64,000 nt of DNA from Stackebrandtia albiflava (lineage in GTDB: Bacteria; Actinomycetota; Actinomycetes; Mycobacteriales; Micromonosporaceae). The translations under genes were made by a program, and so were the position numbers. The notes beneath the pieces were generated by a model. The model did not search any database. It was not told the DNA's origin and saw only the letters and a list, made by a program, of their open reading frames with translations. How positions within the stretch are numbered: position 1 is the stretch's first letter; every line of letters starts with the position of its first letter. The stretch is from contig NZ_VLLL01000005.1 in the NCBI RefSeq assembly GCF_007994225.1, forward strand, positions 1,845,142 to 1,909,141, written 5' to 3'. This document shows positions 54,822-63,694 of the stretch, piece after piece.

Positions 54822-55619
54822 ATGGCACGCCGAACCCGAACCACCCATGCTCCCCGCCGCACCGGAACGCGGCGGAGCCTGTCCCAGAACTTCCTGACCG
54901 ATCCCGCCACCGCCGCGTTCATCGTACGGTTGTCGAAGGTCGGGCGCGACGACCTCGTCGTCGAACCCGGCCCCGGCCGGGGCATCCTGACCCGTGCCCT
55001 GCTGCGCAAGTGCGGCCGGGTCGACGCGTACGAGCTCGACGGGCGCTACGCGGCACGGCTCTCACGCCTGTTCGGCACCGATCCCCGGATGCGGTGCATG
55101 CACCAGGACTTCCTGACCGCGCATCCACCGCGAGAGCCGTTCAGCGTCGTGGCGAACATCCCGTACTCCCGCACCAGCGCCATAGTGGACTGGTGCCTGT
55201 CGGCCGAGCGACTGCGGTCGGCGACCCTGGTCACCCAGTGGGAGTTCGCGCGCAAACGCACCGGCGACTACGGACGGTGGAGCCGTCTCACGGTGCTGCA
55301 CTGGCCGCGGTTCGACTGGCGGCTGGAGGCCCGCATCGACCGTCACCGGTTCGACCCGGTCCCGAGGGTGGACTCCGGGGTGCTGCGACTGGTGCGGCGG
55401 CCGACGCCGCTGCTGACCGGGGCGGCACTGGCCGACTACCGTGCCCTGGTCACCCGGGGCTTCACCGGGGTCGGCGGCGACCTGTTCAAGTCGCTGCGTC
55501 CGATGGTCCCGACCCGCCTGCTGGCCACGGGGTTCCGGGCGGCGGGCATCTCGCCGCGCGCACTGGTGTCCGAGGTCCGCCCGGACCAGTGGGTGGACCT
55601 GGTGACCGCCGTGCGGTGA
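54822..55619 (+). CDS. 23S rRNA (adenine-N6)-methyltransferase, Erm family
   Basis: 265-residue Erm/KsgA-type methyltransferase, expected to methylate A2058 of 23S rRNA and block macrolide-lincosamide-streptogramin B binding. Motif X RRSLSQNFLTDPATAAFIV, motif I VVEPGPGRGILTRALL, motif IV VVANIPYSRTSAIV (NIPY, as in Erm, rather than the KsgA NLPY), and Erm-like C-terminus GVGGDLFKSLRP. ATG 54822 has AAGGA 5-6 nt upstream; an earlier in-frame GTG (54696) would enter the leader region. Inserted on the plus strand between ribE and rpe. Confidence 0.93.
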   Translation: MARRTRTTHAPRRTGTRRSLSQNFLTDPATAAFIVRLSKVGRDDLVVEPGPGRGILTRALLRKCGRVDAYELDGRYAARLSRLFGTDPRMRCMHQDFLTAHPPREPFSVVANIPYSRTSAIVDWCLSAERLRSATLVTQWEFARKRTGDYGRWSRLTVLHWPRFDWRLEARIDRHRFDPVPRVDSGVLRLVRRPTPLLTGAALADYRALVTRGFTGVGGDLFKSLRPMVPTRLLATGFRAAGISPRALVSEVRPDQWVDLVTAVR

Positions 55620-55676
55620 ACCACCCGGATCGAGGCCGGCGGGCGGTGAACGTCCGTCGGCCGTTAGCATCCGGCG

Positions 55677-56447
55677 ATGTCACGTTATCTGACCGACCTG
55701 TTCGGAACGTCCGGCCGCCGGGCGGTGGTCACCGGCGGCTCCTCCGGGATCGGCTACGCCATGGCGGAGGCGTTGGGTCGCGGTGGCGCCGCCATGACAC
55801 TGGTGGCGAGGTCCCCGGAACGGTTGGCCGACGCGGCGTCCCGGCTGCGCGCCCACGATGTCGAGGTGGACACGGTGGCGGCCGACCTGTCCGACCGGGC
55901 CGCGCTCGCCGGGGCCGCCGAGCGGATCGCCGAACACGGTGAGCCGGACATCCTGGTCAACGCGGCCGGGGTCAACCCCAGGCCGCCCATGGCGGAACTG
56001 TCCGAACGAGAGTGGGACGTGACCATGGCGGTGAACCTGACCGCGCCGTGGCTGCTGGGGCAGCGCTTCGGTCCCGGGATGGCACGTCGCGGGTTCGGCA
56101 GGATCGTGAACATCGCCTCCCAGCAGTCGATCCGGGCGTTCGGCAACAGCGGTGTGTACGGAGTGAGCAAGACCGCGATATGCGGCCTCACCCGGTCACA
56201 GGCGGAGGCGTGGTCGGCGCACGGGGTGTGCTGCAACGCAGTGGCGCCCGGTTTCGTGCACACGCCGTTGACCGAACCGGTCTTCGCGACGCCCGGTCGT
56301 CCGGAACGACTGGCGGCCCGGACCATGGCGGGCCGCAACGGGGTGCCGGAGGACTTCGCCGGCGTGGTCGTGTTCCTGGCCTCGGCGGCGTCGTCGTACC
56401 TGACCGGGCAGACGATCTTCGTCGACGGCGGCTTCTCCGCCACCTGA
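55677..56447 (+). CDS. Short-chain dehydrogenase/reductase
   Basis: 256-residue classical SDR. TGGSSGIGYAMAEALG cofactor loop, NAAG motif (VNAAGVNPRP), catalytic Ser in NIASQQS and YGVSKTAICG (YxxxK), and the C-terminal TGQTIFVDGGFS. Gluconate-5-dehydrogenase/FabG-like; substrate unknown. TAGCAT lies six nt before the ATG with no Shine-Dalgarno (leaderless type), so it is probably transcribed independently of erm. Confidence 0.92.
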   Translation: MSRYLTDLFGTSGRRAVVTGGSSGIGYAMAEALGRGGAAMTLVARSPERLADAASRLRAHDVEVDTVAADLSDRAALAGAAERIAEHGEPDILVNAAGVNPRPPMAELSEREWDVTMAVNLTAPWLLGQRFGPGMARRGFGRIVNIASQQSIRAFGNSGVYGVSKTAICGLTRSQAEAWSAHGVCCNAVAPGFVHTPLTEPVFATPGRPERLAARTMAGRNGVPEDFAGVVVFLASAASSYLTGQTIFVDGGFSAT

Positions 56448-56475
56448 CGCCGGGCGAGACCGGGGTGTGGCCGGC

Positions 56476-57513
56476 TCAGGCGACGCGCGGCCGCCACGCC
56501 GCCGGGTTCGGGGTGTCGGACACGTAACCGAGGTTGGCCAGTTCCGACAGGTCCGCGGTCCGGATGTCGTACCGGCGGTCGTACGCCACGTGCGAACCGG
56601 GGTGCGACTTGGCGACGCTCTTCATCTCGGTCGCCACCGCGACGGCCTCACGGGGATCGGTGAAGTGCCGCTGCTGCGACAGCGCCACCCCGATCGACAG
56701 GGTCGGCAGCTTCGCCTGGATCGGCCTGCCCTGCCTGTCGTGCGATTCGATGTAGCCCCGTTCGGCGTCGTGCGGGTCGCACAGCGCCGCCGCGCGGGTC
56801 TCGAACTCGGCGATCGCGTGCCGGGTGATCGGAGCGACCAGCAGCGGGTCGCACATGATGATGAAGTCGTCGCCACCGACGTGCCCGATGAACGCGTGAG
56901 GTGGACCGGCGGCCAGTGCCGCCCGGTGCAGTGATCCGGCGAGCGCCTGGATGAACTCGTCGCCCCGGACGAAGCCGTAGGCGTCGTTGACGCTCTTGAA
57001 CTGGTTGATGTCCACGTAGCCGAGGGCGAACGGCTCGCCGCTGTACACCCACTCGGCGATCTCGGCCAGGATCCTGGCGTTGCCGGGCAGGCCGGTCAAC
57101 GGCGAGACCTCGCGGATCTCCCGGTGGCGGCGCAGGGCGGAACGCACCCGCGCGACCACCTCGGCGGCGTCGAACGGCTTGACGACGTAGTCGTCCGCCC
57201 CGACGGTCAGTCCGGCGATCCGGTCGGCCGACAGGCCCTTGGAGGTCACCATGATGACCGGCAGGCTCGCCGTCATGGGGTCACCGCGGAGCTGCCTGGT
57301 CAGTTCCAGGCCGTCGATCAACGGCAGATCGACCTCCATCAGGACCAGGTCGGGGCGGCGCCGGGATATCTGCGCCAGCGCCTGGTAGCCGTCGCGCGCG
57401 ATCGACGTCTCGAATCCGTTGTCGCGCAACTGTCCGGCGAGGTATTCGGTGAGCTCCGAGTCGGGGTCGACGACCAGGACGAGCTCTGAGGGGGTGTCGA
57501 GGGGGCCAGTCAT
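56476..57513 (-). CDS. REC-GGDEF protein with degenerate receiver
   Basis: 345 residues. N-terminal receiver fold (about 8-125) in which the phospho-acceptor position is Glu (LVLMEVDLPLIDG) and the second residue of the acidic pair is Pro (VVDPDSEL), while KPF is kept. A GGDEF domain (about 138-300) has GGDDF in HVGGDDFIIM and no RxxD inhibitory site upstream. It could be a constitutively active or phosphorylation-independent diguanylate cyclase, or a GTP-binding regulator. It starts 4 nt after rpe, so it is co-transcribed. Confidence 0.88.
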   Translation of the reverse strand: MTGPLDTPSELVLVVDPDSELTEYLAGQLRDNGFETSIARDGYQALAQISRRRPDLVLMEVDLPLIDGLELTRQLRGDPMTASLPVIMVTSKGLSADRIAGLTVGADDYVVKPFDAAEVVARVRSALRRHREIREVSPLTGLPGNARILAEIAEWVYSGEPFALGYVDINQFKSVNDAYGFVRGDEFIQALAGSLHRAALAAGPPHAFIGHVGGDDFIIMCDPLLVAPITRHAIAEFETRAAALCDPHDAERGYIESHDRQGRPIQAKLPTLSIGVALSQQRHFTDPREAVAVATEMKSVAKSHPGSHVAYDRRYDIRTADLSELANLGYVSDTPNPAAWRPRVA

Positions 57514-57517
57514 CAGA

Positions 57518-58201
57518 TCACCGGTCGGGTTCGGGGGTGGTCGCGTCGTCGACGAGTCCGCGCAGCCGCCGGATGGCCGCCGCCGGGTCCTGTGCGCCGT
57601 AGACCGCGGTCCCGGCGACGAACGCGTCGGCGCCCGCCTCGGCCGCCGCCTCGATCGTGTCGGCGGCGATCCCGCCGTCCACCTCGATGCGCAGTTCGAG
57701 GTCGCCGGCGACCCGCCTCGCGGCGCGCACCTTGTCGAGCAGTTCGGGGATGAACGCCTGGCCGCCGAAGCCCGCCTTGATGGTCATGATCAGCAGGGTG
57801 TCGAACTCGGGCAACAGGTCCAGGTACGGTTCGACCGGGGTGTCGCGGTCGATGGCGAGTCCCGCCTTGGCACCGGCGGCCCGCAGGTCCCGGGCCAGTC
57901 CGACGGGGTCGTCGCACGCCTCGGCGTGGAAGGTCACGTTGTACGCGCCCGCCTCGGCGTAGCCGGGCGCCCAGCGCTTCGGGTCGGTGATCATGAGGTG
58001 GCAGTCGAGTGGCAGCGGTGTGGCCGCCTTGAGCGACTTGACCACCGGGAGCCCGATGGTCAGGTTCGGCACGAAGTGGTTGTCCATGACGTCCACATGC
58101 AGCCAGTCGGCCTCGCCGGAGACCTGCTGGGCCGCGTCGGCCAGCCGCGCGAAGTCGGCGGACAGCAGACTGGGGGCGATCACGGTTCGTCGGGTCGGCA
58201 C
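57518..58201 (-). CDS. rpe: Ribulose-phosphate 3-epimerase
   Basis: TIM-barrel metalloenzyme of the pentose phosphate pathway, 227 residues. [12 protein letters not shown] start, metal ligands in [14 protein letters not shown] and [20 protein letters not shown] and VDGGI. The GTG start has TACACT exactly six nt upstream (leaderless type). Usually followed by ribD in actinobacteria; here by the REC-GGDEF gene. Confidence 0.96.
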   Translation of the reverse strand: MPTRRTVIAPSLLSADFARLADAAQQVSGEADWLHVDVMDNHFVPNLTIGLPVVKSLKAATPLPLDCHLMITDPKRWAPGYAEAGAYNVTFHAEACDDPVGLARDLRAAGAKAGLAIDRDTPVEPYLDLLPEFDTLLIMTIKAGFGGQAFIPELLDKVRAARRVAGDLELRIEVDGGIAADTIEAAAEAGADAFVAGTAVYGAQDPAAAIRRLRGLVDDATTPEPDR

Positions 58202-58513
58202 CCGGACAGTGTATTCGCTTCACCGCCGGGGCGTACAGGCCCGACTACGCCACAATTTCGCAACGTGAGATCACTCCGGCCGGTCGGGCCGGTCACCTGC
58301 GGTTTCACCGGTTCGGCCCCGGCCGCCATGATTAGCAGTCGCGAAACATCGCAAAGCCCGGCCCGGGCCACCCGCGCGGAGCGGTCGGCGCCCGGCCGTG
58401 ACCTGCCGAGACGAGGAGTCGACGCCTTCGTCGGTGGCGATGCGGGTCCGGCGACCGGACCGTCGGCGCCGGGCGATACCGTCCCGTTGCGTCGTCACCC
58501 CCAAGGAGCCCCA
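58202..58513. other. Intergenic region between rpe and the epimerase gene
   Basis: 312 bp without a convincing gene. Next to rpe lies its -10 (TACACT, 58208-58213, minus strand). Toward the epimerase a TACCGT hexamer at 58477-58482 could be a -10 giving a leader of about 25 nt with AAGGAG. Several GGCCGG-type inverted repeats occupy 58276-58325; I assign them no function. Confidence 0.5.
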
Positions 58514-59587
58514 ATGAAAGTCGTACTCGCCGGTGGATCGGGAACACTCGGTCGCGCCATCGCCGCGGACCTCACCTCCCGAGGCGACGAGGTGGTCGTC
58601 CTGACGCGCGACCCGCGCCCCGACCTGCCGGTCCGGCAGGTGACGTGGGACGGCCGCACCGTGGGCGACTGGGCGGAGGAACTGGTGGGCGCCAACGTGA
58701 TCAACCTCGCCGGCGCGCTCGTCGACCGGCCGGCCACCCCCGCCAACGTGGAGCTGTTGACCCGGTCGAGGGTCGAGCCGACCCGGGCGCTGGTCAAGGC
58801 CGCCGAGGGTCTCGACACTCATCCCGAGGTGTGGCTTCAGATGAGCACCCTGGCCATCTACGGGCACGCGGGCAACGCCGCCCTGACCGAGACCGCCCCG
58901 ATCCCCGCCGACGGGCCACCGCAGATGACCGGGGTGGCCACCGCGTGGGAGGCGGCGGCCGGCACCACCCCCGCGCGCCGCCTGGCGCTGCTTCGCACCG
59001 GTGTGGTGCTGGACCGGGGTTCCCCCGCGATGCGACGTCTGACCGGGCTGGTCCGGTGGGGACTCGGCGGCCGGGTCGGCAGTGGGCAGCAGTGGGTGAG
59101 CTGGATCCACATCGCCGACTTCCTGCGGATCGTCCGGCGCTGCCTGGACGACCCGCAACTGTCCGACGTGGTGCATGTGACGGCTCCGCACCCGGTCCGC
59201 AACGTGACGTTGATGTCGTCGCTCCGCACCGTGCTGCGCCGTCCGCCCGCCCCGCCGACACCCGCGCCGCTGGTGAGGCTGGGCGCCCGATTCCTGCGGA
59301 CCGACCCGGCGTTGGCGTTGACCGGGAGGCACTGCGTTCCCGCCAAGCTCATGCAGGCGGGTTTCGAGTTCCGCCACCCGATGCTGCTTCCCGCACTACG
59401 GGATCTGTTGCGGGACTTAGAGGCTGTCTTTGGACCTCGTTCGTGGCGAGCGGCGATCCGGTCGAGTGCATTCGCAAGGCGGAGGAGGTCCTACGTACCG
59501 GTGTTGTACGCAGGACCTCTGACAACGCCGCGAGGCGCCGACCGGTCGTCGCGCAGTAGAACAGCAGGTTCGAAGACAGCCTCTTAG
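58514..59587 (+). CDS. TIGR01777-type NAD(P)-binding epimerase (SulA/DUF1731-like), 3' end altered by a MITE
   Basis: Extended-SDR-like protein. Rossmann loop VVLAGGSGTLGRAIAADL at the N-terminus, MSTLAIYGHAG and WVSWIHIADFLRI centrally, and the C-terminal DUF1731 segment ending FRHPMLLPALRDLLRD near residue 301. The family normally stops there. The ORF instead runs about 55 codons through a 164-bp MITE-like element that supplies an Arg-rich tail and the stop codon; a TTA Leu codon marks the junction. AAGGAG lies 5 nt before the ATG. Confidence 0.88.
   Translation: MKVVLAGGSGTLGRAIAADLTSRGDEVVVLTRDPRPDLPVRQVTWDGRTVGDWAEELVGANVINLAGALVDRPATPANVELLTRSRVEPTRALVKAAEGLDTHPEVWLQMSTLAIYGHAGNAALTETAPIPADGPPQMTGVATAWEAAAGTTPARRLALLRTGVVLDRGSPAMRRLTGLVRWGLGGRVGSGQQWVSWIHIADFLRIVRRCLDDPQLSDVVHVTAPHPVRNVTLMSSLRTVLRRPPAPPTPAPLVRLGARFLRTDPALALTGRHCVPAKLMQAGFEFRHPMLLPALRDLLRDLEAVFGPRSWRAAIRSSAFARRRRSYVPVLYAGPLTTPRGADRSSRSRTAGSKTAS
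59420..59583. mobile_element. MITE-like element with terminal inverted repeats
   Basis: 164 bp. The left end GAGGCTGTCTTTGGACCT and the inverted right end GAGGCTGTCTTCGAACCT match in 16 of 18 positions; TTA flanks both sides (59417-59419 and 59584-59586), a plausible 3-bp target duplication. A strong internal hairpin (GAGGTCCTACGTAC and GTACGCAGGACCTC, about 59486-59519) lies in the middle. No transposase. Ends resemble those of IS5-like elements (inference), so it is probably mobilised in trans. It sits at the convergent ends of the epimerase and siderophore genes. Confidence 0.8.
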
Positions 59588-59594
59588 AGGCGGC

Positions 59595-60392
59595 CTACTC
59601 CTCGTCCTCCCCGGTCGGGTCCGGGGTGCTGTGGTGGCGCCAGAATCCGCAGAAGGTGATGCGGTCCTTGGCGATGCCGCGCTCGTTGACGAGGTGGCGC
59701 CGGACCGCCCGCACCATCGACGACTCGCCTACGACGAGGATCTGCGGGTCGCCGTCGGGGAAGTCGGCCGAGGCGACGGCCTTCTGAAGCTGTTCGCTCT
59801 CGACCACCGACCGGCCGTCCCGGGTGAACCATTCGACGCCACCTCGGGCGGGGACGGTCACCGGTTGGCGGTCGGCGTCGACGGGGACCTCCACGAAGGC
59901 CGTGACAACCCGGTCCTGCCCGATCGAGTCGAGGACGCCCGCCACCGCCGGCAGCCCGGTCTCGTCGGCCACCAGGAGGAACCAGTCGGCGTCGTCGCGC
60001 GGGACGAACATGGCGCCCTGGTCGATGATGCCGAGCCGGTCGCCGGGCCTGACGGTCTGCGCCCAACGGCTGGCGGGGCCCTCGTCGCCGTGGACGACGA
60101 AGTCGACGTCGATCTCGCGGAGTTCGGGGCGGGCGGCGCGGACGGTGTAGTTGCGCACGACGGGACGCTCGTCGTCGGGCATGGCGTAGTACGCCTCCCA
60201 CAGCCGTTGTCCCGGCGCCGGCTGCGGGAAGACGGGGCGTTCCTGGCCGGGCAACGGCAGGATCAGCCGGAACCACTGGTCGTGTCCGACGAACTCGAAG
60301 TGCCGTTCGTCGAGTTCACCGACGGTGACGCGCACGAAGTTCGGGCTGATCCGGGCGACACCGGTCACCACTGCGGGGAACGGGGTGGTCAT
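59595..60392 (-). CDS. Siderophore-interacting protein (FAD/NADPH ferric reductase)
   Basis: 265 residues, SIP/ViuB family: releases iron from siderophores by reduction in the cytoplasm. FAD-binding site RNYTVRAARPELREIDVDFV (near 80), then a NAD(P)-binding half with LLVADETGLPAVAGVLDSI, VVGESSMVRAVRRHLV, and the C-terminal signature ITFCGFWRHH. ATG 60392 has AGGAG 7 nt upstream. An IdeR/DmdR-type iron box lies 50 bp upstream, so it should be iron-repressed. Confidence 0.93.
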   Translation of the reverse strand: MTTPFPAVVTGVARISPNFVRVTVGELDERHFEFVGHDQWFRLILPLPGQERPVFPQPAPGQRLWEAYYAMPDDERPVVRNYTVRAARPELREIDVDFVVHGDEGPASRWAQTVRPGDRLGIIDQGAMFVPRDDADWFLLVADETGLPAVAGVLDSIGQDRVVTAFVEVPVDADRQPVTVPARGGVEWFTRDGRSVVESEQLQKAVASADFPDGDPQILVVGESSMVRAVRRHLVNERGIAKDRITFCGFWRHHSTPDPTGEDEE

Positions 60393-60441
60393 GTCACGGC
60401 TCCTGCTTCCGGTCGGCACGGCAAGCCTCACGGCTACCCAT

Positions 60442-60460
60442 GAAGGCGAGCCTAACCTAA
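60442..60460 (-). promoter_or_regulatory. Iron box (IdeR/DmdR1-type operator)
   Basis: On the minus strand TTAGGTTAGGCTCGCCTTC, matching the 19-bp consensus TTAGGTTAGGCTAACCTAA fully in the left 12 bases and partly in the right arm. It lies between rsmB and the siderophore-interacting gene, about 50 bp before that gene's start. Confidence 0.9.
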
Positions 60461-60500
60461 CCCATGCGACCCCGTCGCGCCATCCGCCCCACGGACCACG

Positions 60501-61862
60501 TCAGTCGCGACGCCGCAGCAGCGCGCCGAACATGGCGTCGGTGCCGTGCCGGTGCGGCCACAACTGCACGTGCGGGCCGGGACCGAGGTCGGGCATGTCC
60601 GGAAGGAACCGACGGGTGTCCAACGGGTCCACACCGGACGCTCCACCGACGATCTCGACCGTCTCCGACACCACCGGTGAACAGGTCACATAGGCGATGA
60701 CCCCGCCCGGCCGCGTCAGGCGGACCGCCGCCGCCAGCAACTCCCCCTGTAGACCGACCAGGTCCGGTACGTCGTCGGCGGACCGCCGCCACCGCGCCTC
60801 CGGCCGTCTCCGCAAGGCGCCGAGCCCACTGCACGGGGCGTCCACGAGCACCCGGTCGAACAGGTGGCCAGGGTCGAACTCCCGCCCGTCGGCGTGGACG
60901 ACGTCCACCGGCAGTCCCCGTGTGGTCTTCCTCACCAGCTCGGCGCGGTGCTCGGCCACCTCCACGGCGGTCACCGCCGCGCCGCGCCGCGCCGCGAGCG
61001 CGCCCAGCAACGCCGCCTTCCCGCCGGGGCCGGCGCACAGGTCCAGCCACCGGTCGTCCGGTCCCTCGACGGGCACCGCCGGCAACGACTCGGCCAGGAG
61101 TTGACTCCCCTCGTCCTGCACGTGGGCGCGGCCGTCGGCGATCGCGGGAATCCGGCCGGGATCGCCCCCCTCGGTGAGGTGGACGGCGTACCGGGACCAG
61201 TAGCCGGGCAGACCGTCCGCCCGCGCCGCCAGTTCCTCGGGCGTGATCAGGCCCGGGCGCGCGCACAGGTGCACCGAGGGCGCCAGGTTGTCGGCACCCA
61301 ACGCCTCGGCGAGTTCGTCGTCGCCGCCGAGGGAACGGGCGAACTCCCGCACGATCCACTCGGGATGGGCGAACTCCAGTGCGAGGTCGGCTACCGGGTC
61401 GCCGGTCGCCAACGAGTCGAGCCACGACCCCGCGTCCCGCTGCGACACCTTCCGCAGCACCGCGTTGACGAATCCGGCGGTGCGGTGCCCCGCGACGCGG
61501 CGCACCAGCGACACCGAGGTGTCGACCGCCGCGTGGGCGGCCACGCGGGTCTTGAGTAGCTGGTACGCGCCCAGTCTGAGCACGTCCAGGACCGGCGGGT
61601 CGATGCGTGCGGCCTCGCGGCGCGCAGCCGCCTCGATCACCGCGTCGAGCGTGCCGCGGTTGCGCAACGTGCCGTAGGCCAACTCGGTCGCGAACGCGGC
61701 GTCCCGGCCGCCGAGGTGGTGGAAGTCGAGCAGCCGGGGCAGCACGAGGTTGGCGTAGGCGTCGTCCTCGGTGACCGCCGCCAGGGCGCGGTAGGCGATC
61801 AGGCGGGGATCGTCGTCGGTGGCGGCGCGCCCGGTGCCGCCCGGAGTGGAACGCTCCGTCAC
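60501..61862 (-). CDS. rsmB: 16S rRNA (cytosine(967)-C5)-methyltransferase
   Basis: 453 residues. N-terminal NusB-like RNA-binding domain (residues 20-150), then a Rossmann methyltransferase with [14 protein letters not shown], the two catalytic Cys motifs [19 protein letters not shown] and VTCSPVVSE. The GTG start overlaps the fmt stop (GTGA), fixing it. Last gene of def-fmt-rsmB; the usual next gene, rpe, lies 2.3 kb away. Confidence 0.96.
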   Translation of the reverse strand: MTERSTPGGTGRAATDDDPRLIAYRALAAVTEDDAYANLVLPRLLDFHHLGGRDAAFATELAYGTLRNRGTLDAVIEAAARREAARIDPPVLDVLRLGAYQLLKTRVAAHAAVDTSVSLVRRVAGHRTAGFVNAVLRKVSQRDAGSWLDSLATGDPVADLALEFAHPEWIVREFARSLGGDDELAEALGADNLAPSVHLCARPGLITPEELAARADGLPGYWSRYAVHLTEGGDPGRIPAIADGRAHVQDEGSQLLAESLPAVPVEGPDDRWLDLCAGPGGKAALLGALAARRGAAVTAVEVAEHRAELVRKTTRGLPVDVVHADGREFDPGHLFDRVLVDAPCSGLGALRRRPEARWRRSADDVPDLVGLQGELLAAAVRLTRPGGVIAYVTCSPVVSETVEIVGGASGVDPLDTRRFLPDMPDLGPGPHVQLWPHRHGTDAMFGALLRRRD

Positions 61863-62785
61863 TCGAATCGGATCCCGTCGGTCTCGCGCAGTCCCCGGGT
61901 CCACGCGGTGGCGTCCATCATCGCCTTGCCCGGTGGCTGCACCCGGTCCAGCACGACGGGGTCGGTGGCGGTCCCCACCGCGACCGTGTGCTTGTCGATC
62001 CGCAGCTCGCCGGGCGCCAGGCGCGACCCCGACGTGTCCACTGCGACCGGTCCGATCCGGAACCGCTCGCCCTGCCAGGTAGTCCAGGCGCCGGGTGCCG
62101 GTGTGACGGCACGGATCCGGCGGTCGACCGCGAACGCGGGGTCACTCCAACGGACCCGGGCGTCGTCGACGCCGATCTTGGGTGCCGAGGAGACCCCGTC
62201 GGACGGTTGCGGCACCGCCCTGGCCTCCCCCGCGTCGATGCCGTCCAGGACCTGGCGCAGCAGGACCGCGCCGGTGTCGGCGAGCCGGCCGAGCAGGTCG
62301 CCGGAGGTGTCGGTCGGCCGCACGGCCTCGGTCACCGTGCCGAACACCGGCCCGGTGTCGAGACCGGTCTCCAGTTGGAAGACGCTGGCGCCGGTGACCT
62401 CGTCGCCGTGCAGCACCGCATGCTGTACCGGCGCCGCGCCACGCCACGCGGGCAGCAGCGAGAAGTGCAGGTTGATCCAGCCGTACCGGGGAATGGCCAA
62501 CGCGGCGGCGGGCACCAGGGCACCGTAGGCGACCACCGGCACGCAGTCGGGGGCCAGGTCGGTCAGGCGTTGCAGGAACTCCGGCTCCCGTGGCCGGGCC
62601 GGGGTCAGGACCTCCACGCCGCGCGCGTCGGCCCAGGCCGCCACCGGGGAACGGGACAGCCGGCGGCCTCTACCGACCCTGGCGTCCGGGCGGGTCACCA
62701 CCGCCACCAGTTCGTGACCGCTGTCGGCGATCGCCTCCAGCGACGGGACGGCGACCTCCGGCGTGCCCGCGAATACCAGCCTCAT
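61859..62785 (-). CDS. fmt: Methionyl-tRNA formyltransferase
   Basis: Formylates initiator Met-tRNA, 308 residues. Formyl-transferase core with [20 protein letters not shown] (the HxSLLP signature) and [12 protein letters not shown], then a C-terminal OB-like tRNA-binding domain. ATG 62785 overlaps the def stop by 1 nt (TGATG). Confidence 0.97.
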   Translation of the reverse strand: MRLVFAGTPEVAVPSLEAIADSGHELVAVVTRPDARVGRGRRLSRSPVAAWADARGVEVLTPARPREPEFLQRLTDLAPDCVPVVAYGALVPAAALAIPRYGWINLHFSLLPAWRGAAPVQHAVLHGDEVTGASVFQLETGLDTGPVFGTVTEAVRPTDTSGDLLGRLADTGAVLLRQVLDGIDAGEARAVPQPSDGVSSAPKIGVDDARVRWSDPAFAVDRRIRAVTPAPGAWTTWQGERFRIGPVAVDTSGSRLAPGELRIDKHTVAVGTATDPVVLDRVQPPGKAMMDATAWTRGLRETDGIRFE

Positions 62786-63336
62786 CACCTGTGGAATACC
62801 CCTCGTCGCGGTTCGTGCGGACTGACCTTCACCTTCACCGCGTCGTTGTACCACTCGGCGGCGCGGATCTCCTTCATCGCCGCCTTACGGCGCTCGGCGT
62901 CCATCCGTTCGATGAACAGGACACCGTCGAGGTGGTCGGTCTCGTGTTGCAGGCACCGCGCCATCATCCCGGTGCCGACGATCTGCATCGGGTCGCCGTA
63001 CTCGTTGTAGCCCTTGGCGATCACGTTCATCCTGCGGACCGTGTCGAAGTAGAGCCCCGGGATGGACAGGCAGCCCTCGGGGCCGTCCTGCTCCTCCTCG
63101 TCGGGGAACTCCAGCACCGGGTTGACCAGGTGGCCCATGACGTCGTCCACGTCGAACGCGAACACGCGCAGGCCGACTCCCAGTTGCGGTGCGGCGAGCC
63201 CGGCGCCGCCCTCGTCGAGCATGGTGTCGGACAGGTCGCGGACCAGGCGGCGCAGTTCACGGTCGAAGGTGACGACCTCGTCGGCCGGCGTCCGCAGGAC
63301 GGGATCACCGAACAGCCTGATGGGTTGGACAGTCAT
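62785..63336 (-). CDS. def: Peptide deformylase
   Basis: Removes the N-formyl group from nascent proteins; Fe/Zn metallohydrolase of 183 residues. The three motifs are present: [20 protein letters not shown] and QHETDHLDG (HExxH). ATG 63336 gives [14 protein letters not shown], the usual start. A -10-like TAGACT at 63381-63386 (minus strand) would give a leader of about 35 nt. First gene of def-fmt-rsmB. Confidence 0.97.
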   Translation of the reverse strand: MTVQPIRLFGDPVLRTPADEVVTFDRELRRLVRDLSDTMLDEGGAGLAAPQLGVGLRVFAFDVDDVMGHLVNPVLEFPDEEEQDGPEGCLSIPGLYFDTVRRMNVIAKGYNEYGDPMQIVGTGMMARCLQHETDHLDGVLFIERMDAERRKAAMKEIRAAEWYNDAVKVKVSPHEPRRGVFHR

Positions 63337-63694
63337 GCCGGCCTTCCGTGGGGTTCGACATCTGGAGACACAGGGTGACAAGTCTAGTTGCCCGGTATCC
63401 CGTGCCGTCGCGGCGCCGTTGCCGCGACGGTGGCGGGTCCGTGGCGCGGCGATGATCGACGCCACGCCGGAACGGGTAAGCAGGGGTGGGACCCGGTCCG
63501 GTGTGATTCCGGACCGGCTACCGCAGCCGCGGCGAGCGTCTACGGTGGTCACGGAGGCGGTCCCGCCGACATACCGGAGAACGTTTCGCCTGGGTTGGGC
63601 GCGGGCGAGACCTCACGGGTGCCCGGTGGGACGGCGATCCGGGGACGTCGCCGCCGCCGCGGCTCCGCACGTTCAGGAGGAGGTAGCACCGGAT
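63337..63694. other. Intergenic region between def and dps
   Basis: 358 bp without a credible gene. The def promoter candidate lies at 63381-63386. The central part (63461-63585) has cobalamin-riboswitch-like blocks reading toward dps, described separately. GGAGGAGG at 63677-63684 is the likely dps ribosome-binding region. Confidence 0.5.
63461..63585 (+). ncRNA. Candidate structured RNA, cobalamin-riboswitch-like
   Basis: Strong stem GGTCCGG-tgtgatt-CCGGACC (63496-63516) inside GGGACCCGGT...CCGGTGTGATTCCGG, followed by CTACCGCAGCC and later CCGACATACCGGAGAACG, which recalls a B12 box. These resemble blocks of actinobacterial cobalamin riboswitches, but the upstream conserved blocks are not clear and dps is not a usual target. 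It could be an unrelated 5' leader structure. Confidence 0.35.

Noticed and set aside
54700-54897. Second possible erm leader ORF (65 codons)
   Set aside because: No ribosome-binding site or -10 at the right distance, and it overlaps the erm start in another frame; no stall motif stands out.
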